From Halobellus limi (lineage in GTDB: Archaea; Halobacteriota; Halobacteria; Halobacteriales; Haloferacaceae): a stretch of 64,000 bases of DNA. The first letter of the stretch is position 1, and each line of letters opens with the position of its first letter. Positions 7,445 to 16,333 of the stretch are shown piece after piece. The notes below the pieces were generated by a model. It was not told the origin of the DNA and did no database searches. It saw nothing but the letters and a program-made list of their open reading frames with translations. The position numbers were made by a program, and so were the translations under genes. The DNA lies in the NCBI RefSeq assembly GCF_004799685.1, contig NZ_CP031311.1, forward strand, positions 868,001 to 932,000, given 5' to 3'.

Positions 7445-8959
7445 ATGCAGGCAGCGCTCGTCATCCTCGACGGCTGGGGCCTCGGGGACCACGACCGACG
7501 CGACGCGGTGAAGGCGGCGTCGACGCCGAACTTCGATCGACTCGCCGAGACCGGCGCCTACGGCACGCTCGACGTCTCCGGGCGGAACGTCGGCCTCCCG
7601 GAGGGACAGATGGGCAACAGCGAGGTCGGCCACCTCAACATCGGCGCGGGCCGCGTCGTCAAGCAGGCGTACACGCGCATCGAGGACGCCATCGCCGAGG
7701 GCACGTTCCGGACGAACGACGCCATCGCCTCGGCGTTCGACCACGTCGAGGAGACCGGCGGCCGCGTCCACTGTATGGGGCTCCTGAGCGACGGCGGCGT
7801 CCACTCCGAGCAGGGCCACCTCCACGCCCTGATCGAGGTCGCGGCCGACCGCGGCGTCGACGCCGTCACCCACGCGTTCACCGACGGCCGCGACACCGAT
7901 CCCTACGGCGGCGAGGGGTACCTCGAAACGCTCGAAGGCGTCGTCGAGGAGTGCGGAACGGGCGGCGTCGCGACCGTCTCCGGGCGGTACTACGCGATGG
8001 ACCGCGATCGGAACTGGGAGCGGACGAAGCGCGCCTACGACGCCATCGTCGGCCGCGAGGCCGACCACGAGGCCGCCTCGGCCGTCGCCGCCGTTCGGGA
8101 ATCGTACGAGCGCGGCGACACCGACGAGTTCGTCGAGCCGACGCTCGTCGAGGATCGACCGGCCCTCGAAGACGGCGACGCGGTGCTGTTCTTCAACTTC
8201 CGACCGGACCGCGCGCGCCAGCTCGTCCGGCTCCTCGCGGACATCGACCCCGAGTGGCCCTTCGAGACCGATCCACCGGAGACGCGGATCGTCACGATGA
8301 CCGAGTACGACGAGACGTTCGACCTCCCGGTGGCCTTCCCGCCCGAGGAACCGACAGACACGCTCGGCGCGACGCTCTCTGCCGCCGGAAAGACGCAGCT
8401 GAGAATCGCCGAGTCCGAGAAGTACGCCCACGTCACGTACTTCCTCAACGGCGGTCGCGAGGTGGAGTTCGACGGCGAGATCCGCCGGATCGTCGAGAGC
8501 CCCGACGTGCCGACGTACGATCTCCAGCCGGAGATGAGCGCCGCCGAGGTGACCGACACGGCGCTGGAACTCATCGACGCCGAGGACCCCGACGCGCTCG
8601 TGCTCAACTACGCGAACCCGGATATGGTCGGCCACACCGGCGACTTCGAGGCGGCCGTCGAGGCCGTCGAGGCCGTCGACGAACAGCTCGGCCGGCTGGT
8701 CGCGGCGGTGCGGGAGGCGGGCGGCCACGTCCTCGTCACGGCCGACCACGGCAACGCCGACGATATGGGCACCGCCGACGAGCCGCACACTGCCCACACC
8801 ACGAACCCGGTTCCGTTCGTCTACCTGACGCCCGGCGGCGACGACGGCGGCCGGCGGGTCCGTTCGGGCGGATCCCTCTGCGACATCGCGCCGACGCTCC
8901 TGGAACTGATGGGCGTCGAGAAACCGGCGACGATGACGGGCGAGTCGCTCCTGGAGTGA
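7445..8959 (+). CDS. gpmI: 2,3-bisphosphoglycerate-independent phosphoglycerate mutase
   Basis: 504 residues, cytosolic, interconverts 3- and 2-phosphoglycerate in glycolysis and gluconeogenesis. Typical alkaline-phosphatase-superfamily metal and catalytic motifs are visible: VILDGWG at the N-terminus, the phospho-Ser in QMGNSEVGHLNIG near residue 59, FTDGRDTDP, FNFRPDRARQL and TADHGNADDMG near residue 435. Length and motif order match the GpmI family. It lies close to the fructose-degradation genes, which feed the same lower glycolytic segment. Confidence 0.97.
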   Translation: MQAALVILDGWGLGDHDRRDAVKAASTPNFDRLAETGAYGTLDVSGRNVGLPEGQMGNSEVGHLNIGAGRVVKQAYTRIEDAIAEGTFRTNDAIASAFDHVEETGGRVHCMGLLSDGGVHSEQGHLHALIEVAADRGVDAVTHAFTDGRDTDPYGGEGYLETLEGVVEECGTGGVATVSGRYYAMDRDRNWERTKRAYDAIVGREADHEAASAVAAVRESYERGDTDEFVEPTLVEDRPALEDGDAVLFFNFRPDRARQLVRLLADIDPEWPFETDPPETRIVTMTEYDETFDLPVAFPPEEPTDTLGATLSAAGKTQLRIAESEKYAHVTYFLNGGREVEFDGEIRRIVESPDVPTYDLQPEMSAAEVTDTALELIDAEDPDALVLNYANPDMVGHTGDFEAAVEAVEAVDEQLGRLVAAVREAGGHVLVTADHGNADDMGTADEPHTAHTTNPVPFVYLTPGGDDGGRRVRSGGSLCDIAPTLLELMGVEKPATMTGESLLE

Positions 8960-9013
8960 TGGCATCAGAGAGCGGCTGAGACCGGATCGGCCGGGGGTCG
9001 TCGCCGCCGCTAC

Positions 9014-9021
9014 GCATATAC
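9014..9021 (+). promoter_or_regulatory. TATA box for the tRNA-like gene
   Basis: GCATATAC lies 25-32 nt before the first base of the tRNA-like sequence, the expected archaeal TATA distance for a transcript starting at or near the mature 5' end. Confidence 0.6.
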
Positions 9022-9045
9022 GACAGCGTCACGTACCTCCGAGCC

Positions 9046-9139
9046 GGAAGGGTGGCTCAGTGGTAGAGCGTTCCGGCAGCGACCGTCACTCGGTCGCTCC
9101 GGCGTACGGCTTCGCGTGGTTCGACTCCCGCCCCTTCCA
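9046..9139 (+). tRNA. tRNA-like gene with unresolved anticodon arm
   Basis: A perfect 7-bp acceptor stem (GGAAGGG at 9046-9052, CCCTTCC at 9132-9138, discriminator A), a canonical D arm (GCTC-AGTGGTA-GAGC) and a T loop (GTTCGACTC) are present. The middle does not fold canonically. It forms a long stem, CCGG + C bulge + AGCGACC, closing a 7-nt loop GTCACTC, then CGGTCGCT + CCGG, and the T stem carries an extra T. At 94 nt it is about 20 nt longer than a type I tRNA. It could be an intron-containing tRNA, a tRNA with anticodon-stem expansion (loop would read CAC, Val) or a decaying gene. CCA is not encoded. Confidence 0.55.
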
Positions 9140-9331
9140 TTCTCCCCGGCACGCCGAACGAGCAGTATCGTCAGAAGTCGAAAAAATCGACGTCGGATCG
9201 CGCCGGAACGACGATGAACGTTCGTCCACTTTCGAGCACACGTCGGGTAGGAGCGATCTGCGGCCGGATTCGCGTCTCGACTACTTCGACGATTGTCGTG
9301 GATGGGTTTTATTATCGTCGAAGCTAAGAGA

Positions 9332-9583
9332 ATGACAACAACGATGCAGGGTACGATGCACTCACGACCGACGGCCGGGATCGAGACGCCGTCGATTCCG
9401 TCCGACCTCGAATCGCCGCGTGCGAAGCTCGTCTATCTGTTCCTTTCGACACACGGGGAAGCGAGCCTCTCGGAACTCGAATCGTGTCTGGATATGAAGA
9501 AGATCTCGCTGTACAGTATTCTCTCGACGCTCTGTGAACGCGGCCTGATCGACCAGGACGCCGAGCGCTACCGCCTCTGCTGA
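9332..9583 (+). CDS. small winged-helix DNA-binding protein
   Basis: 83 residues. After a 30-residue polar N-terminus comes a compact winged helix (LVYLFLSTHGEASLSELES, MKKISLYSILSTLCERGLI, then wing DQDAERYRL), typical of MarR/TrmB-like mini-regulators of haloarchaea. The ATG at 9332 is chosen because TTTTATTAT (9307-9315) lies about 20 nt upstream, giving a leaderless or near-leaderless transcript; an in-frame start 13 codons earlier would overlap that box. Targets unknown. The 370 nt between gpmI and this gene contain only the tRNA-like gene and promoters. Confidence 0.7.
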   Translation: MTTTMQGTMHSRPTAGIETPSIPSDLESPRAKLVYLFLSTHGEASLSELESCLDMKKISLYSILSTLCERGLIDQDAERYRLC

Positions 9584-9693
9584 GACGGCCGACGACGACG
9601 AACGCGTTCGACAGCGCCGCCGCTACCGTCTTGTGAGCCGGCGGTATCGCTCGACGTGGAGTAGGGTCGCCCTTCCGCGCTCTCCGGTGTGGT

Positions 9694-9843
9694 CTATACC
9701 TCGTCGCCGCCGTGGAACAGCGTCAGTTCCTCGGCCTCGTAGATGTTGATGAGTTCGGTGACGATCTCGTCGTAGTCCTCGTCCTCCTGTCGGAGCGAGT
9801 CCAGTCGGGCCACCGTGTCCTCGTCGAGGTGTATCTGCGGCAT
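9694..9843 (-). CDS. 49-residue ribbon-helix-helix-like small protein
   Basis: An ORF of 49 codons encodes MPQIHLDEDTVARLDSLRQ followed by an acidic helix (YDEIVTELINIYEAEEL) and ends in HGGDEV. The pattern beta strand, helix, turn, helix (IHLDEDTVARLDSLR / DYDEIVTELIN) is that of antitoxin-like or CopG-like haloarchaeal small proteins. It lies immediately downstream of the class II aldolase gene, 45 nt after its stop and on the same strand, and may be read through from it. No toxin partner is adjacent. Confidence 0.65.
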   Translation of the reverse strand: MPQIHLDEDTVARLDSLRQEDEDYDEIVTELINIYEAEELTLFHGGDEV

Positions 9844-9888
9844 ACCCGAAGGGACGCCGCGTGGAGACTTAAACTCCGGGGGGAGCGT

Positions 9889-10881
9889 CTACGCGTACCG
9901 ACTCTGTCCGGCGCTTCCGGAGACCTCGGTGAGGTCGGCGTGGACGTCGGCGATCCGTTCGCGGATGTCCCGTCCCGCGACCCGCGGGTCGAAGACGTCC
10001 TTGTTCGGCGACCAGTCGGTGTCGTTGAAGAACGTGTCGCGGTCGGCGTCGACGCCCTCGGGCGGGACGATGTCGGTGGGGTCCTCTCGGTAGAGGTCGT
10101 AGGCCGTCCGCGTGTACTCGTACTGGTACCGGGTGTCTTTGTTCACCTTGCAGATGCCGTGCTGGAGCATCCGCTGGAGCTGCTCGGGCTGGACGCCCGA
10201 GGAGCCGTGGAGCACGAGCGGCGTGTCGAGGCCGTGATCGCGGAGCGCCTGTCGGATGTCGGCGGCGAGGTCCGGCCGCAACTCTAGGTCCTTGCCCTTC
10301 GCGACGCCGTGTTGGGTTCCGACCGAGATCGCGAGCAGGTCACAGCCCGTCCGGTCGACGAACTCGACGGCCTGCTCGGGGTCGGTGTAGAACGCCTCCT
10401 CGGACTCGATCTCGTCCTCGACGCCCTTGATCTGGCCGAGTTCGGCCTCGATGAGGACGTCTGCGCCCTTCTCCTCTTTCATCTCGACGACCTCCTTGCT
10501 CCTCGCGACGTTCTCCTCGAACGGCTCGTGGGAGGCGTCGATCATGATCGAGGAGGGGATCCCGAGATCCATCTGCGCCTCGATGAACTCCAGGTCCGTC
10601 TGGTGGTCCATGTTGAGGAAGACGCCGACGTCGTACTGGTCGGCGATCGTGTCGATGTACGCCCCCATCGCTTCCAGCCCGTCCACCGGATCCTCGTTGC
10701 CGGCGAACGTGCAGGCACCGCCGCTGAGCTGGAGGAGGAGGTCCGAGTTCTTCCGTGCGGCGCCCTCCATCAGCCCCATCATGATGTTCGGTTCGGCGAT
10801 GTTCGACGCGACGAGGCCGAATCCCCTCTCTAGGGCGTCGTCGTAGACGTTGGCGAGTTCACTCCCGCCGTAGAACGGCAC
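9889..10881 (-). CDS. fba: class II fructose-bisphosphate aldolase
   Basis: 330 residues, zinc-dependent aldolase of the fructose pathway, cleaving fructose 1,6-bisphosphate to DHAP and glyceraldehyde 3-phosphate and working in reverse for gluconeogenesis. Visible active-site segments: LNMDHQTD (catalytic Asp/first Zn His), [28 protein letters not shown] and the C-terminal phosphate-binding KVNKDT. The start codon is GTG at 10881 with GAGGTGA upstream. It is the last functional gene of the fructose cluster, 138 nt after ptfB, matching the Haloferax arrangement in which fba closes the PTS cluster. Confidence 0.93.
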   Translation of the reverse strand: MPFYGGSELANVYDDALERGFGLVASNIAEPNIMMGLMEGAARKNSDLLLQLSGGACTFAGNEDPVDGLEAMGAYIDTIADQYDVGVFLNMDHQTDLEFIEAQMDLGIPSSIMIDASHEPFEENVARSKEVVEMKEEKGADVLIEAELGQIKGVEDEIESEEAFYTDPEQAVEFVDRTGCDLLAISVGTQHGVAKGKDLELRPDLAADIRQALRDHGLDTPLVLHGSSGVQPEQLQRMLQHGICKVNKDTRYQYEYTRTAYDLYREDPTDIVPPEGVDADRDTFFNDTDWSPNKDVFDPRVAGRDIRERIADVHADLTEVSGSAGQSRYA

Positions 10882-11019
10882 TGTGTGTCACCTCGCTTCG
10901 GACTTCTCGGGCCTGCGTGATAAGGGATACGGAGACTGTTCGTCTCTGCACGGTATTGCACGTTCGAGGGACGAACCGTTCGCCCGGCGCGGGATTCGGC
11001 CGAACGGGACGGCGACCGA

Positions 11020-11490
11020 TCAGGAGAAGAGCTTCTTGAGCCGCGCGAACAGCCCCTTCTCGCGGTCGCCGCCGCGTCGGCTCGGCTCCGACGCGTCAGA
11101 GCCGTCGGCCTCTGCGTCGCCGGCCTCGGTACCGGCGTCGGCGTCGGACTCCCCGTCGCCGACCTCGACGGCCTCGGTCTTGCCCTCCTCGACCAGTTCG
11201 GCCGCCCGCTCGAAGAGGCTCTCGGGGTCGTTGACGCCGTCTTTCACCGTCCCCTTCACGAGGGGCTTGCCCTCGAAGCGGTCGCGGCTGACCGCGGTGT
11301 CGGAGGCGATGATGACGGCCTCGGCGTCGGCGATCTCCCCGGCGGTGAGTTCGTTCTGCGCGCCCATCGCGCCCTGGACCTCGACCTTGATGTCGTGACC
11401 GAGCCGCTCGGCCGTCTGTTCGAGGTTCTCCGCGGCCATCTGGCTGTGTGCGATTCCGGTCGGACAGGATGTGACAGCGACGAGTTTCAT
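11020..11490 (-). CDS. ptfB: fructose PTS EIIB component
   Basis: 156 residues. The EIIB fold (residues 1-105) begins MKLVAVTSCPTGIAHSQMAA, with the phosphorylatable Cys9 in CPTGIAHS. The phosphate is taken from EIIA and passed to fructose during transport by EIIC. An acidic, Gly/Ser-rich tail ends in a basic amphipathic helix (GLFARLKKLF), unusual for a bare EIIB and perhaps a membrane or EIIC contact. The start overlaps the ptsI stop by 4 nt (ATGA), showing tight coupling in the PTS operon. Confidence 0.93.
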   Translation of the reverse strand: MKLVAVTSCPTGIAHSQMAAENLEQTAERLGHDIKVEVQGAMGAQNELTAGEIADAEAVIIASDTAVSRDRFEGKPLVKGTVKDGVNDPESLFERAAELVEEGKTEAVEVGDGESDADAGTEAGDAEADGSDASEPSRRGGDREKGLFARLKKLFS

Positions 11491-13187
11491 TGTGTGGTCT
11501 CCGTTAACACGGCTTCGACTTCAGCTTTCGTACTGGCTGCGAGCGCCCGCTTCGCGAGCGCGCGCGCGTCAGCGACCGTCGTTTCGGTCACCGCCCGCTT
11601 CACCTGCGGCACCGTGACCGCGCTCATACTCAGTTCGTCCAGGCCGAGACCGACGAGCAGTTTCGTCAGTTCGGGGTCGCCGGCCATCTCCCCGCACATC
11701 CCGACCCAGACGTCCGTCCCCTCGGCTCCCTCGACCGTCTCGCGGATCGCCCGAAGCACCGCGGGCTGGCGGAAGTCGCCGAGATCGGACACTCGGCTGT
11801 TGCCGCGCTCTGCGGCCATCACGTACTGCGCGAGGTCGTTCGTTCCGATGCTGAAGAACTCGACGTGCTCGACGAGGTCTGGAGCCACGAACGCCGCCGC
11901 GGGCGTCTCGATCATCACGCCGAACTCCGGGACGACGTGGTCGACGCCCTCCGCCTCCAGGTCGGCGGCCACCGCCTCCAGCACCTCGCGCGCCTCGCGC
12001 ACCTCCTCGACGGTCGAGACGAGCGGCAGCATCACCGAAAGCTTCCCGCCCGCGTCGTCGCCGGCCGCGCGCAGGAGCGCACGGAGCTGCGTCTCGAAGA
12101 GGTCGGCGTCGGGGCCGAGCGAGCGTCGGATGCCGCGCTCGCCGAGGAAGGGGTTCTCCTCCTCGGGCAGGTCCAGGTACTCGATCGGCTTGTCGCCGCC
12201 GACGTCGAGCGTCCGGACGACGACCCGTCCGTCGGGGAACCGCTCTAACGCGTCGCGGTAGGCCTCGTACTGCTCCTCTTCGTCCGGCGGCGACTGCCGG
12301 TCGAGAAAGAGGAACTCCGTGCGGAACAGGCCGATGCCGTCGGCGCCGCGGTCGGCCGCGGGCGCGAGATCCGCCTGCGTTCCCACGTTCGCGGCGACCT
12401 CGATCGGCGTGCCGTCGGCCGTCTCCACCGGTTCCTCGCGGATCTCGACGTCCTCGCCGCCCGCGGCGGCCTCCCGCGTCTCCGCGTCGGGATCGACGAC
12501 GAGCGTCCCCTCGGTGCCGTCGACGACGACCTCGGCGCCGTCCGCGACGTCGTGGAGGCCCTCGCCGACGCCGACGATCGCCGGCAGCGCCAGCGACCGC
12601 GCGAAGATCGCCGCGTGCGACGTTCGCCCGCCGGTGGCGGTCACGAACCCGGCGACGCGATCGGGGTCGAGCTGTGCGGTGTCGCTCGGGGTCAACCGCT
12701 CCGCGAGGACGACGCTCCCCTCCGGCAGGTTCGCGAGGTCGACCCGGTCGCCGCCGACGAGCACGCGCACGAGGCGATCCCGGACGTCCCGGAGGTCGTC
12801 GGCGCGCTCGGCCATCCGCCCCTCCATCCCCTCGAACTGCTCGACGAACCGGTCGAACGTCCGGGAGACCGCGTGTTCGGCCGGGAGGCCGTCCTCGATC
12901 GCCGCCTCGACGCCCTCGGTGATCTGCGGGTCGTCGAGGAACTGCACGTGCGCGTCGAAGACCTCCGCCTCGGCCTCGCCGACGCGCTCGGCCGTCCGCT
13001 CGCGCTCGGCGCGGATCTCCTCGCGGGCGTCGTCGCGGGCGCGCTCGAACCGGTCGGTCTCGGCGTCGACGTCGATCGTCTCCGGTTCCGGCGGCTCCTC
13101 GAGGTCCGCGTCGGGCGCGTACCAGACGACGGAGCCGACGCCCGATAGCGGCGTGACGCCGATGCCGGAGAGTCGTCGCTCGGTCAT
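11487..13187 (-). CDS. ptsI: PTS enzyme I (phosphoenolpyruvate-protein phosphotransferase)
   Basis: 566 residues. Takes phosphate from PEP onto its active-site His (GGRTSHAAIFARSLALPAIVG, about residue 195) and passes it to HPr. The C-terminal PEP-binding barrel shows GIGLFRTEFLFL, RTLDVGGDKP, FSIGTNDLAQY and the redox-type CGEMAGDP. It lies between ptsH and ptfB with 4-nt spacing and a 4-nt overlap. PTS systems in archaea are thought to have been acquired from bacteria, but base composition here does not stand out from the neighbours. Confidence 0.96.
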   Translation of the reverse strand: MTERRLSGIGVTPLSGVGSVVWYAPDADLEEPPEPETIDVDAETDRFERARDDAREEIRAERERTAERVGEAEAEVFDAHVQFLDDPQITEGVEAAIEDGLPAEHAVSRTFDRFVEQFEGMEGRMAERADDLRDVRDRLVRVLVGGDRVDLANLPEGSVVLAERLTPSDTAQLDPDRVAGFVTATGGRTSHAAIFARSLALPAIVGVGEGLHDVADGAEVVVDGTEGTLVVDPDAETREAAAGGEDVEIREEPVETADGTPIEVAANVGTQADLAPAADRGADGIGLFRTEFLFLDRQSPPDEEEQYEAYRDALERFPDGRVVVRTLDVGGDKPIEYLDLPEEENPFLGERGIRRSLGPDADLFETQLRALLRAAGDDAGGKLSVMLPLVSTVEEVREAREVLEAVAADLEAEGVDHVVPEFGVMIETPAAAFVAPDLVEHVEFFSIGTNDLAQYVMAAERGNSRVSDLGDFRQPAVLRAIRETVEGAEGTDVWVGMCGEMAGDPELTKLLVGLGLDELSMSAVTVPQVKRAVTETTVADARALAKRALAASTKAEVEAVLTETTQ

Positions 13188-13191
13188 CGGT

Positions 13192-13461
13192 TCAGAGTTC
13201 GTCCTCGGGCGTCGTGAGGATCCGTTCCAGTTCGTCGAGGGCGGCCTCGGCGTCCTCGCCCTCGGCGGTCAGTCGGACCTCGTCGCCCGCGGCGGCCCCC
13301 AGCCCGGTGACCGCCAGCATGCTCGCCGCGTTCACCTGGTCGCCGTCGACGTGCCCGACCTTCACCGTCGAGTCGAACTCGTTGGCCGCCTCGACGAACT
13401 TCGACGCCGGCCGCGCGTGCAGTCCGTCCTCGGGGACGATGGTGACGACGCGTTCGGGCAT
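13192..13461 (-). CDS. ptsH: PTS phosphocarrier protein HPr
   Basis: 89 residues, complete HPr fold. The phosphorylatable His lies in GLHARPASKFVEAA at residue 15, followed by the strand NEFDSTVKVGHVDGDQVNAASMLAVTGLG and the acidic C-terminal helix AEAALDELERIL. The usual bacterial regulatory region reads NAASMLAVTGLGA, so a regulatory Ser is present, but no HPr kinase gene is nearby. It accepts phosphate from EI and gives it to the adjacent EIIA. The start shares one base with the EIIA stop. Confidence 0.95.
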   Translation of the reverse strand: MPERVVTIVPEDGLHARPASKFVEAANEFDSTVKVGHVDGDQVNAASMLAVTGLGAAAGDEVRLTAEGEDAEAALDELERILTTPEDEL

Positions 13462-13925
13462 CAGTTCACGGCCTCCCTGACGGTCTCCTGGACGGTCTCT
13501 TCGTCTTCGGCCTCCAGCAGCGTCTCGCGGACGTCTTCGTGCATCAGTGCTCTCGACAGGGCGCTCAAGATCTGTAAGTGTTCCTCGCCGCCCTCCTCGG
13601 GGACGAGGATCATGAACAGCAGGCGCGCGGGCTCGTCGTCCATCGCGTCGAAGTCGATCCCCTCGCCCGAGCGGGCGAACGCGATCGAGGGTTCCTCGAC
13701 GGCGCTCGTCTTCGCGTGCGGGATCCCGATCCCCATCCCGACCCCCGTCGTCGCCTCCTTCTCGCGCTCCCGCAGCGCGTCGAGAGCCGCCTCTCGGTCC
13801 GTCACGCGGCCGTTGTCCGCGATGAGGCCCAAGAGGAACTCGATCGCGTCCGTCTTGTTCGCCGGCGGCTCCGAGAGCGAAATGTGCGCGAGCGGCAGCA
13901 GCCGGTCGATGTCATCTTCGAGCAT
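13461..13925 (-). CDS. ptfA: fructose PTS EIIA component
   Basis: 154 residues, mannitol/fructose-type EIIA. The active-site His is in GIGIPHAKTSAVEEP (about residue 66), preceded by the helix NKTDAIEFLLGLIADNGRVTD and followed by the PARLLFMILVPEEGGEEHLQILSALSRAL signature of the family. The ATG at 13925 (MLEDDIDRLL) is preferred over the in-frame TTG two codons earlier. It receives phosphate from HPr and hands it to EIIB. A palindromic repeat separates it from ptfC. Confidence 0.94.
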   Translation of the reverse strand: MLEDDIDRLLPLAHISLSEPPANKTDAIEFLLGLIADNGRVTDREAALDALREREKEATTGVGMGIGIPHAKTSAVEEPSIAFARSGEGIDFDAMDDEPARLLFMILVPEEGGEEHLQILSALSRALMHEDVRETLLEAEDEETVQETVREAVN

Positions 13926-14042
13926 AACCAATCGAATATGTGCACGGGATTGTTAAGGAATTTTCTCTTCGGTTCGTCATCCGCGCGACGTAACGAAAAG
14001 ATCGAAACCGTTCGGATCGAGGGTGCGGACGACCGCTCTATG

Positions 14043-14123
14043 CTGAGTACTCTCGTTCCGTCCGGCCGAGCGCCGTCGCCGGGGTGCCACTCGGCGGTGA
14101 ACAGTGAGAGTACCCGGTATCAG
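14043..14123. repeat. nested palindromic repeat, family P, copy 2 (diverged)
   Basis: Outer arms GTACTCTC (14047-14054) and GAGAGTAC (14106-14113) enclose an inner imperfect stem around GCCGAGCG and CACTCGGC. Arm order, spacing and the core CCGAGCGCCG match copies at 5276-5355 and 47429-47506, though identity is lower. It sits inside the PTS operon between ptfC and ptfA, where a strong hairpin could lower or separate expression of the two parts. Confidence 0.6.
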
Positions 14124-15274
14124 TCGTCGCTGCCGGCCGCCGCGCCGGCTTCGGCCCCGCCGGCCGCGCCGACGCCCTCCTCGTAGTCCGGCTTGAGGAG
14201 CGTCGCCAGCGCCGCCGTCACGAGCGACCCGATGATGATCGCCGCGAAGAACATCAGCGGGCTGTTCGACAGCGGAACGACGAAGATGCCGCCGTGGGGG
14301 GCGGGCATCGTGACGCCGAGCGACATCGACATCGCCGCACCGACCGCGCTGCCGACCATAATCGACGGGATGACGCGGATCGGGTCCGCCGACGCGTACG
14401 GAATCGCGCCCTCGGTGATGAACGAGAACCCGAGGATGATGCCGGACTTGGCGTTCTCGTACATCTCCTCTGCGTACTTGTGCGGCGCGATGAAGTTCGA
14501 GATCGCCAGGCCGATCGGCGGGATCATCCCGGCGATCATCACCGCGGCCATCGGCTCGTAGATGCCCTCGGTGATCAGCCCGGTGGCGAACACGTAGGCG
14601 ACCTTGTTGACCGGGCCGCCCATGTCGAACGCCATCATCGCTCCCAGAATGCCGCCGATGAGAAGCGCCTGTCCGCCCTGGAGGCTCTCGAGGTACGCGG
14701 TGAGCGCCGCGTTCCCGATGGCGACCGGCACGCCGAGCACGAGGATGACGAGCGGCGAGAGGATCGCCATCGTGAGCACCGGCACGATGAGGACCGGCAT
14801 CATCGGCTGGATGAAACTCGGCACGCTCCAGTTCTTGATCCACCGGGCCACGTAGCCGGCGAGGAGGCCCGCGACCAGCGCGCCGAGATAGCCGGCTCCG
14901 GCCGCACCGCCCTCGAGGCCGATGACCTCACCCGCCGCCACCAACACGTCGCCCTGCTGGATGATCCACGACAGCAGGAAACCGGGAGCCAGTCCCGGTC
15001 GGTCAGCGATCGCGTACGCGATGTACGCCCCGAGGATCGGGACCATGATCGTGAGGCCGGCGACGCCGATCTGCGCCAGGAACCACCCGAACGTTCCGGT
15101 CGCCCCGAAGACGTCCTGCACGCCGGTCCCCGTCGCCCCGGCGACGGCGTAACCGAGCGCCAGGAAGATCCCGCCGATGGTCACGAACGGGATCATGTAC
15201 GATACGCCGGTCATGAGGTCCTCTTTGACCTTCGTCAGGTGGGACCGCATCTTGCTCTCAGCTTTGGATGACAT
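14120..15274 (-). CDS. ptfC: fructose PTS EIIC membrane component
   Basis: 384 residues, membrane channel that translocates and helps phosphorylate fructose to fructose 1-phosphate. About nine hydrophobic segments are visible, with the family motif DMGGPVNKVAYVFA near residue 215, FITEGAIPYA and PHGGIFVVP. EIIB is encoded separately, so this is a stand-alone EIIC. It is the promoter-proximal gene of the PTS set; AAGTATTTTTGAG about 30 nt before the start is a plausible TATA element. Confidence 0.94.
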   Translation of the reverse strand: MSSKAESKMRSHLTKVKEDLMTGVSYMIPFVTIGGIFLALGYAVAGATGTGVQDVFGATGTFGWFLAQIGVAGLTIMVPILGAYIAYAIADRPGLAPGFLLSWIIQQGDVLVAAGEVIGLEGGAAGAGYLGALVAGLLAGYVARWIKNWSVPSFIQPMMPVLIVPVLTMAILSPLVILVLGVPVAIGNAALTAYLESLQGGQALLIGGILGAMMAFDMGGPVNKVAYVFATGLITEGIYEPMAAVMIAGMIPPIGLAISNFIAPHKYAEEMYENAKSGIILGFSFITEGAIPYASADPIRVIPSIMVGSAVGAAMSMSLGVTMPAPHGGIFVVPLSNSPLMFFAAIIIGSLVTAALATLLKPDYEEGVGAAGGAEAGAAAGSDD

Positions 15275-15379
15275 AAGTCTCCCTCACGGATGTTTCTGAA
15301 GGAACTCAAAAATACTTTCGCTCGTGTTTGTTTCTGATCGAATATGGCGCTTTCGAGGCGGAAGCGAACAGCGGCCGCG

Positions 15380-16333
15380 TCAGACCCGCGCGACCGTTAC
15401 CCGCTCGCGGCTCGCGAAGACGTCGTCGAAGGCGGGGACGCTCGTGCCCGACACCGACACGACGCGCGCGGCGACGACGACCGCCGTTCTGAGCGCGTCC
15501 TCGGTCGACTCGCCCCGGGCGAGCCCCGCGAGGAACCCCGAGAGCATCGCGTCGCCCGCGCCGACCGTGTCGACGACGTCGACCGGGAGCGCCCGCGCGT
15601 GGACGGCCCCGGAGTCGGAGACCAAAAGCGCGCCGTCGGCGCCGAGCGACGCGAGCACGTACCGGTAGCCGCGCTCGCGGAGTTCCGCGGCGGCCGAGGC
15701 CGCGTCCTCGAGGGTTTCGATCTCGCGTCCGGTCGCCTCGGCGAGTTCCGCCCGGTTGGGCTTACACACCAGGTAGGACCCGTCGAACCGGTCGAGGAAC
15801 GCCCCGCCCATGTCCACGGCGGTCTCCCAGGGGCCGGCCTCGGCCAGCCGATCGACGGTGTCGGCGCCGATCCCGCGCGGGAGGCTCCCCGCGACGACCA
15901 GCCTGTCGGGGTCGCGGTCGCGGACCCGCTCGACCAGCGCGTCGACGTCCGCGCCGTCGACGACGGGGCCGTTGTGGTTGATTTTGTACTCGCCGTCGGG
16001 ACTCAGGACCGTGGTGTTCAGTCGGGTCCGGCCGTCGATCTCGACGAAGTCGCGCGCGACGCCGTCGTCGTCGAGGGCGTCGGCGATCATCCGGCCGAAC
16101 GGGCCGCCGAGAAAGCCCGTCGCGGGGGCCTCGACGCCCAGTGCGGTGAGGTACTGCGAGACGTTGATCCCCTTTCCGCCGGCGTCGAACTGCGCGTCGT
16201 CGGTCCGGGCGACCGCCCCCTCGCGGAGCGGCTCTTCGACCGTGAGCGTGTGATCGACCGCCGGGTTCATCGTCACCGTCAGCACGTCGGCGTGAGCCGG
16301 TATCCCGGTACCGGCACCGGTTCCGCGAGTCAT
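15380..16333 (-). CDS. pfkB: 1-phosphofructokinase (PfkB family)
   Basis: 317 residues, ribokinase-superfamily sugar kinase. N-terminal TVTMNPAVDHTL and GGKGINVSQYL are the substrate-binding PfkB signatures, and DTVGAGDAMLSGFLAGL near residue 250 holds the catalytic Asp and anion hole. In this cluster it phosphorylates the fructose 1-phosphate made by the PTS, giving the substrate of Fba. The start overlaps glpR by 4 nt, so repressor and kinase are co-expressed. Confidence 0.92.
   Translation of the reverse strand: MTRGTGAGTGIPAHADVLTVTMNPAVDHTLTVEEPLREGAVARTDDAQFDAGGKGINVSQYLTALGVEAPATGFLGGPFGRMIADALDDDGVARDFVEIDGRTRLNTTVLSPDGEYKINHNGPVVDGADVDALVERVRDRDPDRLVVAGSLPRGIGADTVDRLAEAGPWETAVDMGGAFLDRFDGSYLVCKPNRAELAEATGREIETLEDAASAAAELRERGYRYVLASLGADGALLVSDSGAVHARALPVDVVDTVGAGDAMLSGFLAGLARGESTEDALRTAVVVAARVVSVSGTSVPAFDDVFASRERVTVARV

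Noticed and set aside
7153..8979. Very long overlapping open frames opposite or shifted to gpmI (also opposite leuC, pyrG, ppc and others)
   Set aside because: Arg/Pro/Gly-rich shadow frames caused by high GC; the gpmI frame carries all family motifs.
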